This document shows, piece after piece, positions 47,812 to 58,680 of a stretch of DNA of 64,000 nt (its first letter is position 1; each line of letters begins with the position of its first letter). The notes under the pieces were generated by a model. It made no database searches and was not told where the DNA came from. It saw nothing but the letters and a program-made list of their open reading frames with translations. This DNA is from Juglans regia (Eukaryota; Streptophyta; Magnoliopsida; Fagales; Juglandaceae): the NCBI RefSeq assembly GCF_001411555.2, contig NC_049909.1, forward strand, positions 8,997,485-9,061,484, read 5' to 3'. A program made the translations under genes and the position numbers.

Positions 47812-50023
47812 TGTGGCGCCCCCGACCCCCATGTAAGGAAAACACGGGAATCGAGACGCCGGGATGATGACAACACGGTCACACATCCCAACGTAAGTGC
47901 CAAGTGTGTGTACATGCAACGGTGTACAACAACAACGCAGCGGATTAGTCAACTAAGTACCAGAATTTAAATACAAGTAAACATCAGTAAAGTTTTAAAA
48001 GCAGTTATACAGTCATCCAAAATAAAGTTAACACATGTCCCAAAAATACAAAGGGTAAAATAAATAACAATAAACAGTGATCCCAGATCACTCCTCGGGC
48101 GGAGCCGTCTCCTCAGGCTCACTCCTCCTCCTCATCTGCATCAAAATCTGCGTTACCACAGAATGGTACCGCAGGTAAGTATAACCCAAAAATAATCTCA
48201 GGAATAAAATGCATTTAATACAACTAACATGCATGCATATGATGAAATATGCATTTTTCCTCAAAACATCATTTTCCCCGAAAATGATAATTTTCCAACA
48301 CACGCCAAAATCCCATTTGGCCCAAAAATAATCCGTAAAACATTTTTCCAGAAAATGATTTACACAAAATCCAACTCACACTATTTTCCCAGAAAATAGT
48401 CCATTTAATCCGTCAATACCCTATGCACCATGGCCTCCCCTAGGGACCATCCGCACGTCCTGGCTTCGTAGCGATGCCCAGTTCCGCGCCCAGCGCGTTC
48501 ATGGCCGAGCACCCACTATGCAACGAGCGATGCCCAGTTCCGCGCCCAGCGCGTACATGGCCAGACATCCTCTAGTCCCCGCCAGCAGAAGGACCACGGA
48601 GTCGGCACGAATCTCTCGTCCGATCCCATTGTCGCCCAGCGACAATCCAGGGGACGTTACTCAGTTTATTCCGCTCCCGAGTAACCAGAGGAGCTCCACC
48701 GAGATAATGCCCCATCTCGGCTTGGGGTCGTGATACGCACGCACCCAAATTCCATTCTCACATGAAAACCCAGTTTTCATAAACACATGAACATGAATGT
48801 AATACACGAAAACCCAGTTTTCCTTTACAAACATGATCATGCATGAAATAATGATATGCACATGTACCAACACAAATCCACATTCCTCAATAACCAATAA
48901 CCAATCCAATCCAATCAAACCAACAACTCCAATCACAAATCCATCCGACCCCCGTACTCCTCGGACTCAGTCCGGCATGCCAAAAAAATACAGTGAAATG
49001 CGTTAGTGCAAAAATACATAAAATTCATGAGAATACTTTGAAGAAATACTTACAGCACTATAAGATAATTTCTGGAGGATCACAAAACTGAAAAAGGCGA
49101 CGTCTGAGCAACACCACAGTGTAAAATACACTGTGGCCGTGGGTCACAAATACCCACTTTTCAACGGAGACAAACGAAGACCCCAAAATGATAGGGTAGG
49201 GCCTAGAGAGGTCGGTGAAGCCAATGGTGGTGGTGGTTTGCCATGGATGACGGCGCAAATGGTGGTTTAAGGCAAAAAATGTACAAATCGGAAATGGACT
49301 TGGTGGGGCTTCACCGGTGACGGATCGGAGCTGGGGTTGGGTCCAAAGGGTTGCCAAGAGGTCGGGGATGAAGTGGTAGGAAGATGGTGGCCGGAGGTGG
49401 AGCAACGGCGGCGCTGGAGCGAAAGTGGCGCCGCGGCTTTGGAGGGTGCGTGTGGGCTACCGGCGGCGAGATGGGGGCTGGGATTTGGGGGGTGAGGTCG
49501 CCGGAGGGAAGGGGTGCTAGTCGGCCGGGCGGTGTCGCGCACGGCAGCGCGACGGCGGCTGGGCTAGGAGGTGGACGGACGCACGGGGAGAGAGAGAAAG
49601 AGAGAGCTCGCGCAGGGGTGGAAAAGCAGCGGGAAAGAAAGAAAAAGAGAAAAAGAAAAGAAGAAAGAGAGGAAAGAGAAAAATAGAGGGAAAGAAATGA
49701 GGTCTAGTCCTCATAACTTGGGTCACGAAAATGATCCAACGGAAATGATTTTAAAACCACAAATTAAGTAAAATAATTTAAACGTAATGGTAAAGTCAAT
49801 TTGAAATAATTAAATCTCACAATAATTAAATAAATATTAAAAGTAATTTAAATGCATAACAATAAATAAATATTAAGAAAGCACATAAAAATAATTTTCA
49901 ACAAATTAAAAATCCTAAAAATAACCCAATTAAAAATCCAATAATTTTAAAATAAGAGAATAAATTTTGAATCCATAAAAATAATTCATTCAGTAAAAAT
50001 ACACTAAAATACGGGGTGTTACA
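47812..50023 (-). mobile_element. 5' LTR, complete, 2.2 kb
   Basis: From TGTAACACCCCG (50023) to GGGGGCGCCACA (47812). On the minus strand: GC-rich segment (about 49060-49620), hairpin 49114-49136 (10-bp stems), donor GTAAGT (49053-49048), hairpin 48150-48172, acceptor AACGCAG, and an acidic frame DFDADEEEE with a stop at 48119-48121. There is no separate mini-exon that I can see. Confidence 0.92.
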
Positions 50024-51766
50024 TTTACTCTGTGTCGGTTAGAATAAATAAAAAATATCTAAAATTAAAATTTTAAAAAAAATATAAATATATTAATAAT
50101 CACTTTTTCAAATATTATAAACAAAATTTTAAAAAAATTAAATACATAAACCTTCTAGATAAAATTAAGGAGGAATAATAATACTATTCATGACATTAAT
50201 GGCTTAAGAGATGATGCGCGACAGTGTCAGGCTGGTTAAGTCATTGATGTAACACCCCGTATTTTAGTGTATTTTTTTTTTTAATTGAAAGATTATTTGT
50301 TATTAATTTTAAAATTTATTCTCTTGTTTTAAAATTGTTGGATTTTTAGTTGTGTTATTTTTATGATTTTAATTTTGTGAAAATCATTTTTTGAAGTGCT
50401 TTCTCTAAATTAATTATTTTTATGCGTTTAAATTTCTTCTCAAATTAAATTAACTTGTTGTTGGGTTTAATTATTTATTTTTCATTTTAATCACTGCGTT
50501 TGAATTATTTTATTTCACTTGCTGTTTTAAAATCGTTTCCATTGGACCATTTTTGTGACCCAAGATGTGGGGATTGGATTTCATTTCTTTTCCTACATTT
50601 TTCTCTTTCCTCTTTTCTTTTTCTTCCTTCTTTTCTTTCTTTTTTTTTTTTCTTTTTTCTTCTCCTGGCTGGTTCCCGCGCGCCGCAAACCCCCCTCCCT
50701 CTCTCCGTCTGATTCTTCCTTCGCCCCTAGCGCCGCCGTGCGCCGGCAGTGGTCGTCACCGCCCGGCTTCCCAGCACCCCCACCCACCGGCGACCTCCCC
50801 CTCCGATTTCCAGCCCCAGCCGCGCCACCGTTAGCCTCCACGCACCACACGAAGCCGCGGCATTCCTTGCACCGCTGCGCCGCCGTCGCGCCACCTCCGG
50901 CCACCATCTTCTCACCACATCATCCTCGACCTCCTAGCAACCCAATGGACCCAACCCCACCTCCGATCTGTCACCGGTGAAGCCCCACCATCAACATTTC
51001 CGTTTTGGGTGTTTTTGCACTTCAACCGCCTTTTTCGCCGCCACCCACGGCCAACCACCACCACCACTAGCCTCACCGCCATTCCTAAGCCCTACCCTAT
51101 CAATCTCGGGTCTTCGTTTACACCCGTTCAAAAGTGGATTTTTGAGACCCACGGCCACAGTGCATTTGGCACTGTTTTGTTGCTGCGTTGCCGCTTCTAG
51201 CACCTCCGTGATCTTTCAAAAATTATATTATAGCATTGTAAGTATTTTTTTTCCAAAGAACTTTTGAGATTTAAATGTATTTATGCGCTAATTCATATTT
51301 ACTGTGAAGTTGTTGGTTGTGCCGGACTGAGTCCGAGGAGTAAGGGGGGTCGATTGGATTGATGGTTGAGAGAATATTTAGAGGGGAATTAATTTTCTTT
51401 GTCGAGTGCAGTTTAATTTTTGGAGGTATTAGTTTATATTTTCTGTTATGGAGTTGTGAATGGGAAGAAGTGTGCTTTGTTTAGTATTGGTTAAATTGTT
51501 AGTAATTGTTTGGGACTGTGAACTGTTGGAATAAGTGTGAGTTATTGGAATTTGAATTGGCATTGGTCTTTATGCTTGTATTGGACAATACTGAGATTGG
51601 TATAGAATATTTTGGGTCGAAGTGAGGGCTGTCCGGATTGTTATTTGGCTGTTGGAGTTTGATTAAACTTGCTGAATTATGATCTAGAGTTTGGGTCTTG
51701 AGTTATCTAAGATCAATTTTGTGTTGTTGGACTTTAATATTTAGTTTATATTATTTTTATGAATAG

Positions 51767-52729
51767 GTAACGAGATGGATAGAGACTGTATTCAAGTCAT
51801 AGATAATGCGCTGCAGGAGTCAGGTAAGCGGGGTTCCTATGCTGGGTTTTATACAAGCTAATAAGACTGAGGTTGATTTTATGAAAACTTGCATAATTTG
51901 TGTTGTGTTGGGAACTTATGAAAACAAAGATCAACCTCGGTCACTTATCTGCATTATTCATGAAATCTGTGTGAAAAAGGAAAATTATATTCTGACATGC
52001 ATTGTGTAGACATGAGCTAAATTTTGTCATGTGGTTTCTGAAATCTGGAAAAAGAGCGATATTGGGAATATAAAAAGTTGTGCATTTATTTGTTCTGGCT
52101 TTTGTGTTCAGCGTGTGTAAACTGTTCTGATTCTGTTTTGGTACTCTGTAATTTTTTGATATAATATCTGAAAACCTTTGGCATGGTGTACTGGTTTTCG
52201 TATCTGACTCTGTCTCTGCTTTGCTCTGCTCTGCTCTGTTATGCTCTGCTCTGTTTGGGTTGGTACCAACTTCTCTGTCTCTGAGTGCACCCACTTTGGA
52301 AACAAAGTGGTTTTATTGTGGTCTTTCCTGTGTGCACACTCGGGGCTCCGAGAAGAATAAAGAAAGATTTCACCTCTGTCTCTGCCTGGTTTGGCCACCG
52401 GGGTTAGCACAACCCTACCACGGGGGTGAAACATGGTCTCTGCTCTGTTTGATGCTCTGTTTTGATCTGATGATGATACTCAGTTTATGTTATGCCAAAG
52501 CACTAAGGGTTTTACTTGTCTTAAAACCATCGCTCTGTTACTTTTGAAAATATGTTATGTTCTGCATGTTAACTCTGAAAAATATTTTGTTCTGCATGTT
52601 CTAGTTTGTAAATGCTCATGTTTGCACGCTAGCATATGATTTCTGCTTACTGAGTTGTTGATAACTCACCCCCTATCATTATAATATTTTTCAGATGATG
52701 TGGAGAGTCCAAATGAGGACCTGGATTAG
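51767..52729 (+). other. Possible spliced micro-ORF in LTR (27 codons)
   Basis: If the GT-AG interval 51824-52694 is removed, ATG at 51775 reads MDRDCIQVIDNALQES and then DDVESPNEDLD-stop. The third-level LTR at 28250-30632 gives an equally open join, with GVDNTKKS followed by DDIDGSAEDQY-stop, and in both copies the stop falls exactly 35 nt after the acceptor. Several other copies keep the last part (DGSA-x-DQ-type) but have a stop in the first part, so coding may apply only to some subfamilies. No function is claimed. Confidence 0.3.
52206..52254 (+). repeat. (CTCTG)n-rich microsatellite
   Basis: About nine imperfect 5-bp units tctgc/ctctg in the LTR minisatellite position. Confidence 0.85.
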
Positions 52730-53069
52730 ATTGCTGTTTGTGTTTAAGCTGAGGTGATGTTGGTAGAAGAAGGACTTCTGGTGTTCTTAGTTTTAATCTC
52801 TTTGAGTTTTAGTAATATCTTGGGTTTCAGTGAGATTTATGAAATTATTGGTTGGGTTGTTATGACTACCGGGAGGTTATAGACCCCTTTGATTTCTTAT
52901 TATTGCATTAAAGATTGTGTGGAGTTTGTAATGAGATTATTGAGAAGATTTGAGATTGATTTCATTTATAAAGTTTTTGGAGATTATTCTTCGAATGTGT
53001 TGGGAGACATAATTATGTGTGACAAGTAGTAATTCTCCAAGCCACCCGGATTTGGGGCGTTACAATTGA

Positions 53070-53499
53070 TGACAATTACAAATGAAATGAGACACAAATT
53101 TTTTATTTTATTTTATTATTAAAATTTTTTAAAATTTTTATACAACATATAATAATTAATTTAATTAATTTAATTTTAAAATAATAATAATTTTAAAAAA
53201 TTGTTTTAAATTTTCATTTAAAATAAAAAATTTTCATTTCACTGTCAAATCCTTATTGTTCGAATTTTGTGCGGCTGGTTATTTATTTTTTAATTTTGTT
53301 CGTTCATCTTCTAAAATGGTTGTCGAAATTTAATTTGTTGGATATAATAATACTTTTATAAGGGTTTCATTATTATAAAAAGCAAATTCTCAAATTTGCG
53401 TAGGGAGAATATTTAATAAATTATATATATAATATAATTTAGTTTAGAAGATAAATTTTAAACTCAATTCAATTTTTTGAGTGTGCTTTGTTAGCCTGG
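53070..53499. other. AT-rich stretch, possibly MITE-derived
   Basis: Very A/T-rich with words such as aaatgaaatgagaca and tttcatttcac near its ends. No clean inverted ends found; no gene. Confidence 0.35.
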
Positions 53500-53705
53500 T
53501 TTAGAGAGAGGTGTGAATAGTGAGATGAGAATTTTTAATTTTAGATAAAATTTTAAAATATTATATTTTAATATTATTATTATTTTGAAATTTAAAAAAG
53601 TTGATTTTGAGATTTGAAAAAATTGAATTATTTATTATATTTTATGTGAGAATTTAAAAACGTTATAATAATGAGATGAAATTAAAATTTTGTATCTCAT
53701 CCAAT
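53500..53705. mobile_element. Degenerate MITE (tagtgagatgag type)
   Basis: It contains gtgaatagtgagatgag at the left and atctcatcc at the right with an A/T-rich interior, resembling the family at 41431-41578. The right end is cut by the LINE tail. Confidence 0.5.
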
Positions 53706-54365
53706 TTTTTTTTTTTAACTGAAGAGTCAGGGACAGATGTTCAATAGTGTCCCCTATCCCAAATTTATTTCAAAGACCCTCACATATGGAGGATGAAAAC
53801 CATATACAAAACAAACTTTACACTTGGAATAAACTAGAATGAATAAAATAAACCAACCCCAAACCCAAGTGTCCAGACCAAAATTCAGACTAAAAACATA
53901 TTAACAACAAAACCCAAAGCTAAATCCAAAACGTAAAAGCCAGAAACCTATACATATTGACCAACCCAACCATACTCCTTAATGACATCTTAAAGACGGA
54001 AAATCACATCTATCAAGCCTGACCATCCCTCTCACCGCCTGAGGAAGCCTATCCATCTGACTATATATCCTATTAACCCCAGCTCCACCATCTCTAACAA
54101 GCAAATCAGCTACTCTATTTCCCTCACGAAAAATATGCGAAATTTTGAAGTTTATTTCTTCCAAATCCACTAGTAAAGTCTCCCAATAATCCCATAAATA
54201 TCAAACATTGCAAGCTTTCGAAGATAACCAATGAACAACTAATGCCGAATCACACTCAATTTCCACATTATAATAACCCAAATCTTTGCACACAGCAACA
54301 CCACGGCATAAAGCCCTTAACTCGGCTTTATTATTTGTTCCGAAATCCATATATTCCGATAAAGC
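53706..54365 (-). pseudogene. 5'-truncated LINE: RNase H domain and poly(A)
   Basis: On the minus strand, a fragment with DFGTNNKAELRAL, IECDSALVV and HIFREGNRVADLL matches the RNase H-like domain at the C-terminus of plant L1 LINE proteins, including the D, E and D acidic residues. One in-frame stop lies between the blocks. The fragment ends in about 13 A (T on the plus strand at about 53706-53718), a LINE tail. Severe 5' truncation at about 54365 is normal for LINE insertions. Confidence 0.8.
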
Positions 54366-54370
54366 AGCCA

Positions 54371-55070
54371 GAACAATTCATTTCATTTCATTTCCTTTAA
54401 TTCATTCATATCTTTCAGTCCTTTCCTTTTCATTTCTTTCATTCATCAGTCTATTTCATTTCAAAAACATCATTTAAAAGCATAAGCGTAAACACCATCA
54501 TTTAAACATCATTTCATATCATCCATTAAACATTCCTTTCATAGCGTCATTTAAATATCATTTCATAGCGTCATTTAAATACACTTTCATCACATCATTT
54601 AAAGATCATTTCTTAGCATCAAGAATAAACCTGAACAATTCATTTCATGGAAAATAAAGACAATAGCTACATCATAACTTTCATTCACATGCATACAATT
54701 ATTACTTTGGGTGCATAAATAGGGGCCGCCAAAGAATGCCTTTTCATACATATACCTTTAAATATTAATACCTATCATACTTTCAAAAAACATCATTTAT
54801 TTTCCTCTATTTCATAAAAGAATATTTTTCATGAAAGCTCTTCATTTTGATTTCATATTATTTAGAAAACTCTATAAGAGTATGAACATAATACTTACCT
54901 GGACTCCATACTATTTCATTCCATGCAGTCCATTTATGTGCGTATCAGATGACAACCTACATGCATACATAACTTTACATCACCCCTTTCCTCAAGTGCA
55001 TAAGTAACTAAAACTTAGAAAAATGCATAAACTACTCTCCACTTGGACTTCTTTCACGAAGACATACTTT
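54371..55070 (-). mobile_element. Partial LTR of a third family
   Basis: It contains tandem catttcatagcgtcatttaaa units (about 54530-54620) and the phrase tttgggtgcataaataggggcc, which recurs at about 56010-56030. It is truncated on the left by the LINE and stops where the next LTR begins at 55071. Confidence 0.6.
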
Positions 55071-58000
55071 TGTAACGCCCGTCCTTGTGGTGGAATTTTA
55101 GAAAATAATTTTAGAAAACAATACGGGAGTTACTAAACCTTTTCAAACTTTTTCCTTCCCTTCCTAGGATATAATAGATTCTACAGTTAAAATTTAAAAC
55201 TTACATTTATAAATCTAAGAGAGAGTTTTGCAGCAGAATTCATTTAATTAAAAATATAAAGTCCATTTACAAAACTGATTTCATACATTACAGAAAATGC
55301 CTAGGCTTCCGTCATCTTTTTCTTGGGCCGTGTCTGTCTTGACGCTTCGTCCTAATTTCATTCCTGGGTGGGGCACACATAAAAATAAAATGAGTCAAAT
55401 ACTCAATAAGCATTGCTTCATACTATAAAAATATACTAACATAATTTTCATTCATGCATTTCACATTCACATACATAATTTACATAAAACATTTTCTTTT
55501 CTTTCAAAATATTGCAAGGTAGGATTTTTCTTTCAAAAGGTTTTCATTCCTCAAAACATTCCCCACCTTGTACATTCCTTCATAAAACTAAAATGTTTTA
55601 TACATCCAATTATTCTTATCACTTTTCCTCTAGTTGGTAAACACTGTTACGCCCAGTGTGTTAGGGTTAGCGGTCTTTTGGACCCGATTCCTTCCATGGC
55701 AGAGGGTTGGGAATCCCTTAGTCAAGGGACAACACTAAGTGCACTACCTACTTACCCGGCATTACAATCTGCCCAGTCCATTGGTATCATCATTCATTCC
55801 TTCAGTCATGGCCGTTACGTAGCTTCATTCATTAAAACATTCATTTCTTTTTAGTCCTTTCCTTCCCTTTCATTTCATTCATCAATTCATTTCATTTCAT
55901 AAAATATCATTTCATAACATAAAGCATAAAACCACATCATTTCATTTCATGGAACATACATACAATACATACTATATATAACATCCATTCACATACATAT
56001 AACTATTCTTTGGGTGCATAAAAAGGGGCCTCCAAAGAAGGCCAGTACATACATACACTTAAACATTAATACATTATCATAGATTCATAAAGCGTCATTC
56101 AATTCTAAGAAAACGTTTGCTTTTCATAAATGAAAACATTTCATTTTCATTTTCCTTTATTTAGAAAACTCTAGAAGAGTATGAACGTAATACTTCCCTG
56201 GATTCCATGCTATTTACATTTCATGCAGTCCATTCATGCATACATAACCTTACGTCATTTCCTTTTCATTTACAAGAACATTAAACATAGAACTTGCATA
56301 ATAAAACTATTCCTAACTCTTAGTCAATTCTCTTCCACATGGCTTTAACCTTCAATTGGTTCTTTACTTAAACTTCCTCCATTGAGACTAGTCATTGTCC
56401 AATTAATCTTCTTCAACTATTTACTCGCATGCTTCTTCATGACATCCCTAATTGTACAAACTTACACCTCTAGGTATTCATAATATCCCTTTCATTCCAC
56501 CTATACAAGTCATCATTCAGTCCTTGAAACATAACCATTTTCATAAATCCTAAGCCTAGACTACGAACCTAAAAGACTAACTTCATTCTCTAACTAATAA
56601 AGTGAGCTCCTATGCCTCACTTAAATCCTCAACCATTATTCAAGAGCCTACAACTTAACCTCACTTCACCATAAAACCCAACTACGATCACACTACGATT
56701 CCTCAAACAATACCCTTCCCCCATACATAATTCAATCCCACACCAACTCAAGTTCTTATTCACTTCTTCACCTACGACATATCACACAATCCAACCCAAA
56801 CATACATATACAATCCACCAAACATATACGTGTCATTCCCCTCTTATCACCTAAGATTAACATATAATCTATCTAAGATCAACAAACGCCATCCATACAT
56901 AATACACTACCCAAATACAGACCATCCACTCCCTTGTAATCCAATCCAACACACCCAATACATGAAATCTGCCCAAACCATTTATACACTTACACCAAGC
57001 ATTTACAAATATTTAGAGTTACAAATCATGACTCCACTGAACTACAACCATTTATCACTTCAATAATTATTACTAGTTCACATCATCCCACTCCAGTCTC
57101 CCATAAGCACAACTTAATTTATAAAACCTAGTTGCTGCCAATACTATCAATATCTTGTGCATGTGAACTCCATATACAACAATCTACCTATTTACGGAAC
57201 TTTGCTAGCTCAACTACAACTTCCTTAGTCCATGAAATCAAACAACATATCATGCAACTACACGTACATATCCAATACAAAATCCAATTGAACTCCCCAC
57301 ACAACAACCACACAATAGAAATATGCACATCAAATATGCCAATAACATAACACAACACCAACATTCATACAAACTACCTAAACATTATACACCTTAAGAC
57401 ATAGGGATAGAATTTATATTGCAAGGTAAGGGGCTGAGTTGCGGCTTCAGTGGTCGCAGGTACTGTTAGAGGTGGAGGTGAGTTACATCAGCATCGTGGA
57501 GGTTGTTTGGTTGCTCACTGCTGCTTGAGAAGGTGTCCACTGGGTGGCTAGACAACCGTGAAGGTTGTGGTAAAGTTGGGCTTCACTGGTTTTGCGCGGC
57601 AGAGAGAGACAAAGAGGGGTGTTCTAGGGAGGCGTTGGGACTGGCCTACGGGACTAACCCCGGGTGGCCCTGGCATGGTGCGATGAGGTTGGGCTTCACT
57701 TACCTGCGTGGCTATATGACGGAACCTTGAGAGGAGATGCGGCGATGCACGACGTCGCTATGGGGAGAGAGAGAGAGAGAGAGACATGGGGCCGCTAGGT
57801 CGATGGATGGAGGTGGTGCTAGTCGAGGGCTCAACGGTAAGCTTGTGGGGCTACCCATGGCGGCAGCTGGTGGCGCCGTGGAGAGAAACCAAGGGAGGAG
57901 GGAGAAAGGGGCTACAGGCATAGGCCTCAAGGAGGAGAGAGGGAGATTTGCGGGATGAGGGGTGATTAGAGGTGGAGGGGTGCCCGGTGATGTTGTGAGG

Positions 58001-58680
58001 TGGTCAACAGTGGTAGTGGTGGGTGGTTATGGTGGAGGCATGAGGGTGAAGAGGAATCAGGGAGAGAGAGAGACGACGTGAGAGGGAGATGAGAGAGCAG
58101 GGAAGGAGGAAAGTGAAGGGAAAACTAGACTTTCTTGAAGATTTAATCTAGGTTCTACATCTAGGGGTTCTTAACCTAGATCCAACAGTGGAGATTTAAC
58201 ACTTGGAATTAAACTAACCAAAAAATATGAAAATGTGATTGGAATGCAATGGGACTAACTTTAAAACCCAACCTTGTTTTATTAATCCCAAAATACTATT
58301 TTTCATAATAAAATAAAATAATTAAATTTACTAAATATTTTTTGAGAGAAATAAAACCATCTAAATAAATAGATTTTTTTAACATAAAATAAAATAATGA
58401 ATATTCAATAATACTCTTAAAGAACTAAAATCATTTAAATAAAATGATTTGCTAAAACTATATTATTTTTGGGGCTTCAAAATATAAAAATGCTTATTTG
58501 AAAATTAGGCTTGATTCAATAATACTAAAATACCCCATTTAAAATAATTTTAGACATTTAACATATTTGGAATATTTTAAAACAGTTGGTTCAATTTAAA
58601 AACCATCCAAAATATTTAAAACAACGATTCGAGGTTTAAAAAGCAAATGCGAGACTCATGACCAATCGAGAGAAAGAGGA
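55071..58680 (-). mobile_element. Long LTR of the third family
   Basis: Minus-strand LTR whose 3' end is the inverse of TGTAACGCCCGTCC at 55071. It carries the hairpin tgagtcaaatactca (55391-55405) at the family-typical place, a long A/C-rich interior, and a G-rich plus-strand segment (57420-58110). The 5' boundary is not seen; similarity to the following block suggests about 58680. Confidence 0.55.

Larger units (their letters stand above)
42258..50023 (-). mobile_element. Young non-autonomous Ty3/gypsy element
   Basis: Minus-strand element: 5' LTR 47812-50023, primer site, 2.4-kb leader, RNase H-integrase relic, purine tract, then 3' LTR 42258-43795 cut by a gap. The LTR copies differ by only a few percent by eye, so insertion was more recent than for the other elements here. 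Gag, protease and the polymerase part of reverse transcriptase are deleted. The right flank is TTTAC (50024-50028); the left flank shows TTTA (42254-42257) before the gap, so the gap lies inside the 3' LTR and its left edge falls about one base from the element end. Confidence 0.9.
50248..53064 (+). mobile_element. Solo LTR, complete, 2.8 kb
   Basis: TGTAACACCCCG at 50248 to GGGGCGTTACA at 53064, with exact TSD ATTGA (50243-50247 and 53065-53069). Layout: pyrimidine run and C-rich segment (50580-51200), hairpin acagtgc-atttg-gcactgt (51157-51175), donor GTAAGT (51238), mini-exon 51767-51823, CAG/GTAAGC donor (51824), hairpin 52652-52667, acceptor CAG at 52694, acidic frame to TAG at 52729. 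Proline-rich open frames in the C-rich part are low-complexity and not called as genes. Confidence 0.93.

Noticed and set aside
50555..50980. Proline/serine-rich open frame of about 140 codons
   Set aside because: It lies wholly in the C-rich LTR segment, its composition explains its openness, overlapping frames are also open, and equivalents in other LTR copies do not keep the same frame.
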